The notes below the pieces were generated by a model. It saw nothing but the letters and a program-made list of their open reading frames with translations. It had not been told where the DNA came from and searched no databases. Shown in pieces: positions 46,227-56,171 of a DNA stretch of 64,000 nucleotides. The stretch is taken from positions 1-64,000 of the IMG/VR virus record IMGVR_UViG_3300032326_001134. One strand, written 5' to 3'. Position numbers and translations under genes: made by a program. Source of the DNA: a virus. Within the stretch, counting starts at the first letter, position 1. Each line of letters opens with the position of its first letter.

Positions 46227-47032
46227 TGTTAAGAAGATTTGGTAAATCATCAAAAAGAAAAGCTAGGGTTCCAAACTTAGTTAATCTTACATTAAGTCAA
46301 GCCCAATCTTTATTGTCATCTCTTGGCATTAGCTATACAACAAGTATCACAAGCACTAGCGACCAGAGCATTAATGGTAAAGTTAGAGAGCAAAATGTTG
46401 CAGAAAATGAAACTAAATTAGTTGGAGACAATGTTGAGATAAACTATTATTCATTTAGCTTTACTCCTTTTGGATTTACCCCTTTTGGATTCACACCATT
46501 TAGCTTTACCCCTAATTTATGTTTCGTGGTGGGCACAGACATATTAATGGCTGACGGATCTACTAAAAAAATTGAAGACATTGTAATTGGAGATTCTTTA
46601 AAAAGCTTTAATATACCAAATTTAGACGACGACTACGACCCAGATTTAATGAACACAGAGAATGCGTGGATTACGCCATCTACAGATGACTTTATAATCA
46701 CGCCAACCACAGTAACATATATTGGCAGAAGGCCTGTGCTAAAAACAATTAAATTTAATAACCTGCACAGATGCACAGAAAACCATGCTATTTTTGTTAA
46801 CAGAGGTGGAGACTATCAATGGCTAAAGGCAAAAGATGTTCAGGTTGGGGACTCTTTTATTAAATTTGACAAAACTGAAGAAATGGTTTCAAATAAAGAG
46901 ACAATAGATGAGTTAACTGAGGTAGTAGCAATTGACTGTGAAATAAAAGATTTTTATTTTGCTAACGGCATATTGGTTCACAATATTACCGTTACGGCAC
47001 CACCAGGAACTACAACACAATGGGTTTCATAG
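46226..47032 (+). CDS. PASTA - FGFTP repeat - Hint domain protein
   Basis: 268 residues from the ATG in the preceding stop. Basic start, PASTA-like domain 14-75 (VPNLVNLTLSQAQSLLSSLG), four F[GS]FTP units at 77-96, then a Hint (intein/hedgehog-type) domain 99-253: Cys99 in CFVVGTDILMADGS, ENH187 as block B His, and FANGILVHN with His252-Asn253. Only 15 residues follow. The domain has the residues for N-S acyl shift and Asn cyclization; it could self-cleave or make a thioester. Being between fibre genes suggests virion assembly or attachment. Confidence 0.84.
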   Translation: MLRRFGKSSKRKARVPNLVNLTLSQAQSLLSSLGISYTTSITSTSDQSINGKVREQNVAENETKLVGDNVEINYYSFSFTPFGFTPFGFTPFSFTPNLCFVVGTDILMADGSTKKIEDIVIGDSLKSFNIPNLDDDYDPDLMNTENAWITPSTDDFIITPTTVTYIGRRPVLKTIKFNNLHRCTENHAIFVNRGGDYQWLKAKDVQVGDSFIKFDKTEEMVSNKETIDELTEVVAIDCEIKDFYFANGILVHNITVTAPPGTTTQWVS

Positions 47033-47091
47033 GATTTACAATTTAATATAAAAGCAGTAAAATGGGGATTGCCAAATAACTGCAAAACCCA

Positions 47092-47097
47092 TATAAT
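47092..47097 (+). promoter_or_regulatory. -10 box (TATAAT)
   Basis: CCATATAATAGGG, about 25 nt leader with CGGAGG before the next fibre gene. Confidence 0.5.
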
Positions 47098-47128
47098 AGG
47101 GTAATAGAAATATATCGGAGGTAACAGA

Positions 47129-49489
47129 ATGTCTGTTAGATTGCAATTTAGAAGAGGTACCGCATCAGAGTGGTTTGATGCTGATACTGTATTGGGAGAA
47201 GCCGAAATTGGCTATGAAATTGATACAAAAAAGATTAAAGTTGGAAATGGAATTACAGCATGGAACTCTTTAAGCTACGTAAACGTTGTTCCATCCGATT
47301 TAGTAAACACATTAAATGATTATGTATTAGTAGGAGATGTTGGAAACGCAGGCGGACCAGCAAAATTAGATTCAGATGCAAACTTATTGCTTCCAAATGG
47401 AAGAATAATTTTAGAGGGTGGCACAAACAACGATTATGAAACCACTTTACTTGTAGTAGACCCTACAGCAGATAGAACAATTACTTTTAAAGATGAATCT
47501 GGAACGGTAGCACTACTTTCAGACATTGATGCTGTTATTGGTGGAGCTCCAGGTGCCTTAGACACACTTAATGAACTTGCTGCAGCAATTAATGATGATG
47601 CATCATATGCCGCTACAATAACAAATGCTTTAGCAACAATAACTCAAGGTGGACTAGATCACGTATCTGCTGTTACAAATGTACACGGTATAGCAGACGT
47701 GTCAGAACTTGCAACAAAGACATATGCAGACAATACAGCCACTTCAATATCAAATTCAGCTGTGAGCACACACCTATCTGTAACAACAAACGTACACGGA
47801 ATTGCAGACACTCAAGATTTAATGAGAAAATCTGGATCTACAATGACTGGAATTTTAACTTTAAGTGATGATCCAACATCTAATCTACATGCAGCAACAA
47901 AGAGGTATGTAGATGATCATGTAGACACACACAACGCATCAGGAAACGATGTACATGGTATAGCAGATACAACTGCTCTTGCCACAAAAACTTACGCAGA
48001 TAATACTGCAACAACTATTGCAACAACTATTGCAACAGATGCAATTAACCTATTAACTACTTCTGATATAGAAGAGGGTTCACGTTTATACTTTACTGCA
48101 GTTAGAGCACAAGATGAAGCAAAAAATGTTATGTCAGATGGAGCCAACGAGGTTGTTACAGACAGTCTAGAGGTATCTACAAATGACTTTAACGTTGGAG
48201 AAGTTGCAAAGGGATTAAGAACAACTGATTCATACACTAATCCAATGGCAGTATTTTCAACAGCAGCATCAGATTATGCACAGGTTGCTATTAAAAATAC
48301 AACAAATGCTCCAGCTTCATCTAGCGATCTTATTATTTATGCCTCAAACGGAAATGATGCTTCTGGTTGGATAGACATGGGAATTACTGCACCAACGTTC
48401 TCAGACCCAGACTTTACAATTACTGGTGGTAACGACGGTTATATCTTTATGGAAGCCCCAGTAGGAACAACTGGAGACGGAAATCTTGTTATAGCAACTG
48501 GTGGTAATGGTACACATAACCACATTGTTTTTGCCGCAGGAGGACTACAGTCTAACAATACGCAGATGACTATTTTCCCAGATGAAAATGTTCACATTGA
48601 AATTGATACACCTTCTACATCACCAACAACAGGTGCACTAACAGTAGTCGGTGGAGTTGGTATTCAGGGAGACTTGAATATTAACGGAGATGTTAATATT
48701 GAAGGAACTATTGTTTTTGGAGGAGAAGGCACAACTGTAGAGACATCAAACCTCTCAGTAACTGATCCACTAATTTTCACAGGAGATGGCAACGCATCAG
48801 ACATTGTTGACCTAGGCTTTATTGGAGAATATACTACTGGTGGTAGCACCAAGTATTCAGGTATTGTCCGTGATGCCTCTGACGGAGTTATAAAGGCTTT
48901 TAAACACGCATCAACAAAGCCAACTTCAACCGTTAACTTTGCAGAAGCTGGAATTGAGTATTCAGACATACAAGTTGCAGCAATAAATGCATCATCATTA
49001 ACAGTAGGGGATATTTCAAATACAGAATTTGGATATCTAAATGGAGTAACATCAGCAATTCAAGATCAACTAGACGATAAAGCTCCAACTGATACTCCAA
49101 CATTTACTGGCTTAGTAACAATAGCAGCATCTGGAATAGCATTTGCAGATGGTACTCAAACAAAAGAAGGTGTTCCATCAAGAACTCCAATTATTGCAAA
49201 AACATCAAATTATACTCTTTCATCACTAGCCGAAAGAGACAGCCTAATAGAAGTTGATTCGACAGACCCAGTAACAATCATGATTCCAACAAATTCTGCA
49301 GTCGCTTTCCCAATAGGAACGACATTAGATATACTTGGAGTAAATACAGGATTAATTACAATTCAAGGAGACTCTGGAGTAGCCGTAAACGCTACACCTG
49401 GATTAAAATTGCGTACACGATGGTCTTCATGTACACTACTTAAGCGTGGAGAAAACTCTTGGGTAGTATATGGAGATTTGAAAGAATAA
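47129..49489 (+). CDS. tail fibre with Mtd-N-like head
   Basis: 786 residues. Head SVRLQFRRGTASEWFDADTVL, a shaft of DVHGIADTTALATKTYADNT repeats and beta-helix stretches, tip TPGLKLRTRWSSCTLLKR as in the 45159 protein. GGAGG upstream. Confidence 0.87.
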   Translation: MSVRLQFRRGTASEWFDADTVLGEAEIGYEIDTKKIKVGNGITAWNSLSYVNVVPSDLVNTLNDYVLVGDVGNAGGPAKLDSDANLLLPNGRIILEGGTNNDYETTLLVVDPTADRTITFKDESGTVALLSDIDAVIGGAPGALDTLNELAAAINDDASYAATITNALATITQGGLDHVSAVTNVHGIADVSELATKTYADNTATSISNSAVSTHLSVTTNVHGIADTQDLMRKSGSTMTGILTLSDDPTSNLHAATKRYVDDHVDTHNASGNDVHGIADTTALATKTYADNTATTIATTIATDAINLLTTSDIEEGSRLYFTAVRAQDEAKNVMSDGANEVVTDSLEVSTNDFNVGEVAKGLRTTDSYTNPMAVFSTAASDYAQVAIKNTTNAPASSSDLIIYASNGNDASGWIDMGITAPTFSDPDFTITGGNDGYIFMEAPVGTTGDGNLVIATGGNGTHNHIVFAAGGLQSNNTQMTIFPDENVHIEIDTPSTSPTTGALTVVGGVGIQGDLNINGDVNIEGTIVFGGEGTTVETSNLSVTDPLIFTGDGNASDIVDLGFIGEYTTGGSTKYSGIVRDASDGVIKAFKHASTKPTSTVNFAEAGIEYSDIQVAAINASSLTVGDISNTEFGYLNGVTSAIQDQLDDKAPTDTPTFTGLVTIAASGIAFADGTQTKEGVPSRTPIIAKTSNYTLSSLAERDSLIEVDSTDPVTIMIPTNSAVAFPIGTTLDILGVNTGLITIQGDSGVAVNATPGLKLRTRWSSCTLLKRGENSWVVYGDLKE

Positions 49490-49500
49490 AGGAGATATAA

Positions 49501-50787
49501 ATGACTAAAAGATCTGGTAGAAAATCGCAGGCAGCCAATGACTTTATTGAGCCATTAAAGCCTACTATTACAAACGCAGTAAATGTCACTAACAGACCAT
49601 ACAATAATGGATCGGTAGACATTAGTTTTGTCATGAGCCCAGCATCTCCAATAGCAACATCTTATTTAGTTCAAACGGTTGTCCCAGAAGGACAAACCCC
49701 GATAACTGCAACAGGAACCTCGTCACCAGTTACTATTACTGGACTACTCTCTGCAACTAATTATAGATTTACAATAACCGCATCTAATGATATTGGAGAT
49801 TCACCAGTATCTGATCAAAGCTCAGAAGTTTACGTTATAACAACTCCTAAAACTCCACAAACTCCCTCTATATCAAACAACGGAGCAGAAACAAATAACG
49901 TTACTTGGACTGCTACTCAATTTGATGGTGGCTCCGCAGTTACAAACTATGAATTATTAGATGATGAAGGAAGAACCTGGTCATATAACGCATCAACATT
50001 TTCCGCAAATATTAATGATGGAGGAAACTCCTATCAGCGAGTTAAAGTAAGAGCAAGAAACGCCAATGGCGCCTCAGAGTATTCAGAGTTTAGCAACCAG
50101 GTTCAAACAACACCATTTAGCTTTGCACCGTTTGGCTTTACCCCATTTAGCTTTACCCCGTTTGGATTTACACCGTTCGGATTTACACCGTTCGGATTTA
50201 CACCAAAATCAGTCGGAGCAGAAACAATTATAAAATCAAAAGTTCCAGAGGGATTAATATTAGCCCACAATCTAAGCGTAGGAGATGTTTTATATTCTGC
50301 TAACATTGAAGGTATAGATGTTTCAAATACAGCAATATTAGAATATTTACAAAACTGGTCCGCAAATAGCGCATCAATATCTCAAGATGTAGAAACAACT
50401 ATTGTTGCAATGGCAGCAAGAATTTCTTCTGAAGGCTCTGTTGTTATTAATGGAAACAAATACTCAAAGCAACACTTTATTTTAGTAAAAAGAAATAATG
50501 AAATTCAATTCCAGCCATCAGCAGATGTTTTAGAGACAGATTTTATATTTTCACCATCAGAATCAGATTGGGTAGCAGTTACTGATTATAAAATTACAGA
50601 TCAAAGAGAACTTTTAGTTTCAATTGACGTTGAGCCGTTTGATGTATTTTTTACAGACAATGCATTGGTTCATGACTCATATAGAGCCTCAGACGATCCA
50701 AACGTACTGACTTCTAGCGATGAAACATTTAGTGATAAATTAGATGCAATGTATCAACAATGGAGAGATTCTCAAGACCCACAATAG
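49501..50787 (+). CDS. FN3x2 - FGFTP repeat - degenerate Hint protein
   Basis: 428 residues. Two FN3-type domains (about 18-115 and 117-204), six F[GS]F[AT]P units (206-235), then a Hint-like domain (237-392) that follows the one at 46226: ETIIKSK..SVGDVLYS, KQH325F as block B, FFTDNALVH391D. The nucleophilic Cys is Ser/Val and the terminal Asn is Asp392, so splicing or cleavage activity is probably lost or altered. C-terminal acidic tail. Confidence 0.8.
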   Translation: MTKRSGRKSQAANDFIEPLKPTITNAVNVTNRPYNNGSVDISFVMSPASPIATSYLVQTVVPEGQTPITATGTSSPVTITGLLSATNYRFTITASNDIGDSPVSDQSSEVYVITTPKTPQTPSISNNGAETNNVTWTATQFDGGSAVTNYELLDDEGRTWSYNASTFSANINDGGNSYQRVKVRARNANGASEYSEFSNQVQTTPFSFAPFGFTPFSFTPFGFTPFGFTPFGFTPKSVGAETIIKSKVPEGLILAHNLSVGDVLYSANIEGIDVSNTAILEYLQNWSANSASISQDVETTIVAMAARISSEGSVVINGNKYSKQHFILVKRNNEIQFQPSADVLETDFIFSPSESDWVAVTDYKITDQRELLVSIDVEPFDVFFTDNALVHDSYRASDDPNVLTSSDETFSDKLDAMYQQWRDSQDPQ

Positions 50788-50799
50788 TCAGGATTTAAT

Positions 50800-51447
50800 T
50801 TGTTTAAGCAATTAAAAAAATTACACCTAATGGGACTTTCTGGTGTAAAATATTTTAAGGGAAAACCAATACCCAAATTTAGAAGGTACCCAGAGTATAT
50901 TAAGGGAACCTGGTCTCAATATACTGTTTTTATGGACAAGGGAAACAATTTAGCAATAGAGTGTTTATATAAAGACAATAATAACGAATCTGGAACAATA
51001 GTCATGTCTAATTTTATTAATAATGACTACCCAATCTCATGGGCAACAATTATTATAGATGGATACGATAAAGATCATTACACTGCAGTGACAGATAGAT
51101 TTTATACAAATCCACTACATAGAAGAAAAAAATACCTAGAATCTTTAGCACTTATTGGATACCCAGTATGGTGTACATTCTTTAAAATATTACCAAGACT
51201 TGGACCAGGATATACTGAAGGAACACAAAAAATGGCTTTAAGCGGACTGTCTATGATATCGTCAGCTGCTAAAAAAAGAATAATTTCAAATAGCAATAAG
51301 GCAGAAAAGGTTGTTAAGGGTGGACTCGTAGAAGGTTTAGTTCCTTCTATAAATATGCCAGAAGAACTAGCTGTGTACAAAGACCCAGTGTTCCCAGCAT
51401 TATTTCACTCTATAAGCGTTTGGGAGCCAAATGATAAAAAATATTAA
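50800..51447 (+). CDS. hypothetical protein of the 51-57 kb block
   Basis: 215 residues, TTG start. A beta-rich middle (VFMDKGNNLAIECLYKD) and a TNPLHRRKKYLESLAL segment with a faint N-acetyltransferase look that I do not trust. Overlaps the next gene. Confidence 0.65.
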   Translation: MFKQLKKLHLMGLSGVKYFKGKPIPKFRRYPEYIKGTWSQYTVFMDKGNNLAIECLYKDNNNESGTIVMSNFINNDYPISWATIIIDGYDKDHYTAVTDRFYTNPLHRRKKYLESLALIGYPVWCTFFKILPRLGPGYTEGTQKMALSGLSMISSAAKKRIISNSNKAEKVVKGGLVEGLVPSINMPEELAVYKDPVFPALFHSISVWEPNDKKY

Positions 51448-51994
51448 ATCCATAAATAACGAACTATTATTTTCAGAATATAATAAAATGGTTTCTGAAA
51501 TGTATGAGCACGTATATAAGTTTAGTCCAGGATTAAAACTTGGATTTAAGCCTAAAAAAATATCTTTGGTAGACTATAGAACATTTAACTTTTTTGGCAT
51601 GTATAGTAAAAATATACACTCTTTATATAGAGAAATAAGCGGTATGACAAAAAGCTTATGTGCAGAAAGCAATATTAACTTTGAAAGAAATTCTTTTTAT
51701 TTGCTTGGCAATATAGTTAAAAATGAAACATTGCCAATAGGAACCTATATAAACTTTGCCCCAAACTATAAAACAACTTTTATGGGCCTCTATGTAATTA
51801 GATCAAATAATGATAGAATATCTATAGATAACAAAATACTTGAACTGGAGGAAGGACAATTAATTATGCTAAACTCTGGATCAAAAATTTTATTTGAAAA
51901 TATTAGCGATAATTTAGTAATGTTATCATTTAATATCTCCCCCATAGAATATCTTTATAAACAATACTATCAAAAATGGATACCAATCTCATGA
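51431..51994 (+). CDS. 2OG-oxygenase-fold relative without iron site
   Basis: 187 residues. YREISGMTKSLCAESNINFE and the WIPIS ending align with the protein at 54169 (YKNISETIKEACEYYGINFE, WIPLL), but its H-D-H ligand cluster is missing here. Probably an inactive paralogue or binding protein. Confidence 0.62.
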   Translation: MIKNIKSINNELLFSEYNKMVSEMYEHVYKFSPGLKLGFKPKKISLVDYRTFNFFGMYSKNIHSLYREISGMTKSLCAESNINFERNSFYLLGNIVKNETLPIGTYINFAPNYKTTFMGLYVIRSNNDRISIDNKILELEEGQLIMLNSGSKILFENISDNLVMLSFNISPIEYLYKQYYQKWIPIS

Positions 51995-52707
51995 TCAATA
52001 TAGAATTTATTCCAAAATTTAGACTGTACAGTAAAGTATTTCCAGAGCCAGTTAGCGTAGCTTCCTCGATACCAGAATGGTGGAAAACACAGGAAAGTCA
52101 TTTAAATAATGATCAAAATGTTTACAGGGGAACAATGCTTCTTACCGTAAAGAAATGTCAATCAGTATTTGACTCAATGACTTTTGGATATTATTTAAAA
52201 TGCCCAACCGATATATCTATAGATGCTACTGGAGACACTTTAAGGGTTCAGCTAACTTCAGATATAATGGGAATGCAGCAACATCTTGTTTCAAACCATT
52301 TAAAAGAACAAATGGCTAAATACCCGATTCCAGAATATTTTCATCCAGAAGTTGTCAGAATACATCCAATGTGGCTGGTGCAAACAGAAGAAGGCTATAG
52401 CTCTTTATTTGTTGCACCAATGCACGGAGACGATTCTCCAATCAAAGCCGTCCCAGGAGTAATAGACACAGACGATTACCCGTCAGACGGATACTTATCT
52501 TTTTTTGTTAAAAAAGGGTTTAAGGGAATAATTAAACAGGGGACTCCAATTATTCAGGTTATTCCTTTTAAACGAGATGACTGGGAAAGCTCTATTAATA
52601 AAGAAAAAGATTCTGACTTTAAAATAAAAGAAAAAAATTTAGGAGTAAGATCAGTTTTTCAAAACGGATACAGAATGAAGTTTTGGAAAAAGAAAACGTA
52701 TAGATGA
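51991..52707 (+). CDS. conserved phage protein, paralogue of 53410
   Basis: 238 residues from the ATGA overlap. Shares FDSMTFGYYLKC, PGVIDTDDYPSDGYLSFF and GTPIIQVIPFKRDDW with the protein at 53410. The family may be DUF6065-like, which I state without confidence. Function unknown. Confidence 0.7.
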   Translation: MINIEFIPKFRLYSKVFPEPVSVASSIPEWWKTQESHLNNDQNVYRGTMLLTVKKCQSVFDSMTFGYYLKCPTDISIDATGDTLRVQLTSDIMGMQQHLVSNHLKEQMAKYPIPEYFHPEVVRIHPMWLVQTEEGYSSLFVAPMHGDDSPIKAVPGVIDTDDYPSDGYLSFFVKKGFKGIIKQGTPIIQVIPFKRDDWESSINKEKDSDFKIKEKNLGVRSVFQNGYRMKFWKKKTYR

Positions 52708-53435
52708 CAACTAAAATAGTAAACAGGGTTCCATACGAGTCTGACTCTTGGTCATTGATGTCTAACATGAATTTTGAACAAATAGTTAATTTTTCTAATG
52801 TATTTAACAAATGGAAAGAATGGTCATACGTTAAAAATAGCCCATTGCATAAAAAATCTATACTTAAACCAGTAAACATGTATGTGTCTCATTTTTCAAA
52901 TCAGCCAGAAGTAATAAGAATTTCTGACACATCAGCGTATCTAAGATACTATAGTTATGCAGACATACTTATACAAATAGCAGACCCACCAATGGGGCAT
53001 AAGGGTATATTTAAATCTAGTCCAATAAATAGTTTATTTTATGCTACGGATAAATGCTGGTTAAGACAATTTTATCCTTCTCCAAATGAGTACAATATAA
53101 ATAAAAAAAATGCTATATCGGATAGGATGTTTAAAATATATATACCTTGGTTTTTAGACATGGATATAAAATATTCAGTTAAAACAAATAAAGAAGATTC
53201 TTCAATTGTAGCAATAGAAAAAGAAGACTATTTTACAAAAACAAATGACAATGTTATAATAAAAGAAGCAAATTTTGTTGATTTTTATTTTACAAAATCT
53301 GAAAATCATATGCAAGATAAAGTATGCGGATTAATAAAAAAAGATTCGTATTTATTTGATATAGAAATTAAAGCAGATAAAAAAACAATTAAAAAGATTA
53401 TAAGGGAATATGAAAAAAAAAGAATTAAAGGTTAA
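52704..53435 (+). CDS. hypothetical protein
   Basis: 243 residues, Lys/Asn/Ile-rich, with no recognised motif. Overlaps both neighbours. Lies between the two DUF6065-like paralogues. Confidence 0.68.
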   Translation: MTTKIVNRVPYESDSWSLMSNMNFEQIVNFSNVFNKWKEWSYVKNSPLHKKSILKPVNMYVSHFSNQPEVIRISDTSAYLRYYSYADILIQIADPPMGHKGIFKSSPINSLFYATDKCWLRQFYPSPNEYNINKKNAISDRMFKIYIPWFLDMDIKYSVKTNKEDSSIVAIEKEDYFTKTNDNVIIKEANFVDFYFTKSENHMQDKVCGLIKKDSYLFDIEIKADKKTIKKIIREYEKKRIKG

Positions 53436-54168
53436 ATTTACCCCAGCCTTTATTATGAATACAGAAGGCATATCAGACTATAGTAATTTTAATGAGCCAC
53501 AAGAGTCAAAAAGATATATTCCGTCTTGGTATAAAAAGCTATCTAAATTTTACAAATCAAATAGCATCAGCAAACTACACCCAGTAAACGATAGAGGAAC
53601 GGACGGCAGCGCAGCCTCAACAAAATTATGCATGCCATTTTTTGATGCATTAACATCTGGATACATGTATACCCTAGATTACGATCTTAATGTGAGCCAG
53701 GATAAAAATGGATTTCCTACACTTTCTTGGGAGGGGTCTAATATGATAGTCGATAAAAGATTAATGATAGATGTCCCAGTACCTACACAGCATCACCCAA
53801 TGCATTATGGGTGGAAGGTTAATTGGTATTCAGAAACCCCAAAAGGATATTCTTTGTTAATAACGCATCCATTAAATAGACACGATTTACCATTTACAAC
53901 AATGAGCGGAATAATAGACGCAGACCTTTGGCACACTCCAGTATTTACATCCTTCTTCCTAAAACGCAACTTTATTGGTATAATACCTAAAGGAACTCCT
54001 ATATTTCAAATGATTCCTATTAAAAGAGAAGAGTGGTCTCTTGAAATAGATTATTCAAATGAAAATATAGAACAAAATCAGATTAAGGATGAAAAAAGAA
54101 GATCTTTAATATATGCATATTATAAAAATATAATATGGCAAAGAAAACAATATAGAGGGAAAATATAA
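53410..54168 (+). CDS. conserved phage protein, paralogue of 51991
   Basis: 252 residues. KLCMPFFDALTSGYMYTLDYD, MSGIIDADLWHTPVFTSFFLKRNF and GTPIFQMIPIKREEW. Tandem paralogue; possible partner of oxygenases nearby. Confidence 0.72.
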   Translation: MKKKELKVKFTPAFIMNTEGISDYSNFNEPQESKRYIPSWYKKLSKFYKSNSISKLHPVNDRGTDGSAASTKLCMPFFDALTSGYMYTLDYDLNVSQDKNGFPTLSWEGSNMIVDKRLMIDVPVPTQHHPMHYGWKVNWYSETPKGYSLLITHPLNRHDLPFTTMSGIIDADLWHTPVFTSFFLKRNFIGIIPKGTPIFQMIPIKREEWSLEIDYSNENIEQNQIKDEKRRSLIYAYYKNIIWQRKQYRGKI

Positions 54169-54813
54169 ATGGAAAATATGTATATGAATCAGCCAACAGG
54201 TAAAGAGCATAAATTTTTTGAGAGATACTTAGACAATGATCTCCCAGAGCTTGCAGAATTTTTGCAAAACCAATATGCCAATATGGAAACCCTTAAATTG
54301 TCTGGAATAACAAAGGTCACGCCAAGAGATCACTGGCTATCATCTGATAGCGTGTCCACAATCAAATGGAGAGAGTACAATGTTTTTCAGTTTTATCATG
54401 AGTCTATACATAAGCTGTACAAAAATATATCGGAAACTATTAAGGAAGCCTGTGAATACTATGGTATCAACTTTGAAGAACAGAAATACATGGTACAGGG
54501 TTGGTTTAATATTAATTACAATCATAGTGGTAAGCTTGATTGGCATGATCACGGTGGCCCTTATGCCCCGTATTTTCATGGTTACTATTGTGTAAACGCA
54601 GAGCCTTCAACTACTTACTATAGTGTTTTTGGTAATCAGGTAGAGAACCACAATAAAAATAATCGAATGATTATTTCAGAAATGGGTCACCCGCATGCAA
54701 TGGGTGACTGGGACTGGGAAGGTCCTAGAGTAACTATTGCTTATGACATAATGCCTTTAAAAAGCTTAATTACAAACAAGGCAGAGCCACAACATTGGAT
54801 ACCATTACTGTGA
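54169..54813 (+). CDS. 2OG-Fe(II) oxygenase, 2OG-FeII_Oxy_5-like
   Basis: 214 residues. WHDHGG (His126, Asp127, His128) opens the DSBH core, FHGYYCVNA is the following strand, and GHPHAMGDWDWEGPRVTIAYD carries a distal His and Arg. Hydroxylase of unknown substrate. Active counterpart of the 51431 protein. Confidence 0.78.
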   Translation: MENMYMNQPTGKEHKFFERYLDNDLPELAEFLQNQYANMETLKLSGITKVTPRDHWLSSDSVSTIKWREYNVFQFYHESIHKLYKNISETIKEACEYYGINFEEQKYMVQGWFNINYNHSGKLDWHDHGGPYAPYFHGYYCVNAEPSTTYYSVFGNQVENHNKNNRMIISEMGHPHAMGDWDWEGPRVTIAYDIMPLKSLITNKAEPQHWIPLL

Positions 54814-55628
54814 CAAGCAATATTGGAATTTGTATATATTCATATCAAAACAAAAAGCTATTAGACTTAATAGAAGAAATTAAAGAAAAGTCTAGTAAAA
54901 AAAATATGTTGTATTTTTATGTCATAGATCAAAATAATTTGGACAGAACAAGAGGGCTCGACGATCCAGAATTTTATCATTCCATTTCATATAACTATGT
55001 AAAATGGGATTCAATTAAAAGCCCAATTGAATATAAACAACAAGCATTAAACATTTTAAATAAAACATATTATATGCAGGTTGAAGACAACTTAAGCTTA
55101 ATACAAAATTGGGACGAATATGCAATAGAATTCATATCAAACAATAAAAACTCAATTTTATCTGGAAATTCTACCGTCTCGCTAGATAATAAAAACTTGT
55201 TTCAGATAGCAGCTACAAGAACGCCATCAAAACATTTTAATGAGATAAAGTATATAGATAGAAATTTTTTATTTGGTCTTACTGAAGATTTTAAAAAGAT
55301 AGATTACCCTAAATATTTAAAGTACAACGGGGAAGAAGAATCTATTTCAATAGATATGCTAAACAGGGGAATAAAGATTTATAACTTCCCAGATGAATAT
55401 TTATCAATACATAAAGTTGATATAGAAAAAGAATATGTTCCCTTTTCTTTAAACCATAATTATAATAAATTTGTTAGCCTGTATAAGGATCAAGTTAAAA
55501 AGCATTTTGGTTTAAAAATAGAGACATTGCCGTTTGAAGATAGCGATGTCCTGTACGACCCATTGCAGTCTCAAACTGACAAAATTGGTGGGTTAAGATA
55601 TATTAATAAAGTTAAGGAGCTTAGATAA
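54810..55628 (+). CDS. GlcNAc-transferase-like glycosyltransferase
   Basis: 272 residues from the GTGA overlap (an ATG 15 nt earlier is possible). IGICIYSYQNKKLLDLIEEI, FYVIDQNN, and TYYMQVEDNLSLIQNWDEYAI fit the GT family that transfers GlcNAc to hydroxyproline (Pfam GlcNAc type). That pairs naturally with prolyl-hydroxylase-like oxygenases beside it. Confidence 0.7.
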   Translation: MTSNIGICIYSYQNKKLLDLIEEIKEKSSKKNMLYFYVIDQNNLDRTRGLDDPEFYHSISYNYVKWDSIKSPIEYKQQALNILNKTYYMQVEDNLSLIQNWDEYAIEFISNNKNSILSGNSTVSLDNKNLFQIAATRTPSKHFNEIKYIDRNFLFGLTEDFKKIDYPKYLKYNGEEESISIDMLNRGIKIYNFPDEYLSIHKVDIEKEYVPFSLNHNYNKFVSLYKDQVKKHFGLKIETLPFEDSDVLYDPLQSQTDKIGGLRYINKVKELR

Positions 55629-56170
55629 TGTTAATAAAAATAGTAGAAGACTTTATAACAGAAGAAGATGCAAATACTTTAATTAATGAAATGAAAAACC
55701 CGTCAGAAAGAAATGAGTATCCTGTATATTACAAAGACCGAAATGGTGGAACCGCATTCCCTTATAATAAAAAAGTTATGTCATTGTTAAAAAAATATGC
55801 AATACATTCAAATAAAATACAAAAAGAATTTTTTGGATTAGAAAAAGATGTTATTGTTACAAAAGCTTTTGGTTCGTTTTGGATGCCTGGAACAAGCGGA
55901 GCCCCACACATAGATGCAATAGAAAAAGAGCCATTTATTGAATACAGTACAGTAATCTATTTAAATGACGAATATGAGGGTGGAGAAATTTATTTTCCAA
56001 GACAATCTTTCGAATATAGTCCTAAAAAATACTCAGCAGTATTTTTTCCAGGAAATAGCATTGACTATGTCCACGGAGTAAAAGAAATAACAAGCGGTAG
56101 TAGATTTACAGCTCTCTATATGCAGTCTACAAAAAAAGACTTTATTGATCCAGATTTTGAAGGGTGCTAG
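55628..56170 (+). CDS. 2OG-Fe(II) oxygenase (prolyl-4-hydroxylase type)
   Basis: 180 residues. His94, Asp96 (PHIDAI), His149 (YVHG), Arg159. NDEYEGGEIYFP and SAVFFPGN motifs. Overlaps the glycosyltransferase stop by one base. Confidence 0.92.
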   Translation: MLIKIVEDFITEEDANTLINEMKNPSERNEYPVYYKDRNGGTAFPYNKKVMSLLKKYAIHSNKIQKEFFGLEKDVIVTKAFGSFWMPGTSGAPHIDAIEKEPFIEYSTVIYLNDEYEGGEIYFPRQSFEYSPKKYSAVFFPGNSIDYVHGVKEITSGSRFTALYMQSTKKDFIDPDFEGC

Positions 56171-56171
56171 A

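Noticed and set aside
46226-47032. True intein interrupting a host protein
   Set aside because: Only about 15 residues follow the terminal HN and no +1 Cys/Ser/Thr extein block of note exists (Ile follows), so it is a C-terminal Hint domain rather than a splicing intein in a conserved protein.
40158-49489. Diversity-generating retroelement
   Set aside because: The Mtd-N head suggested it, but no reverse transcriptase and no template-variable repeat pair were seen in the window.
50800-51447. GNAT acetyltransferase
   Set aside because: Only one short segment resembles it; the acetyl-CoA loop is not visible.
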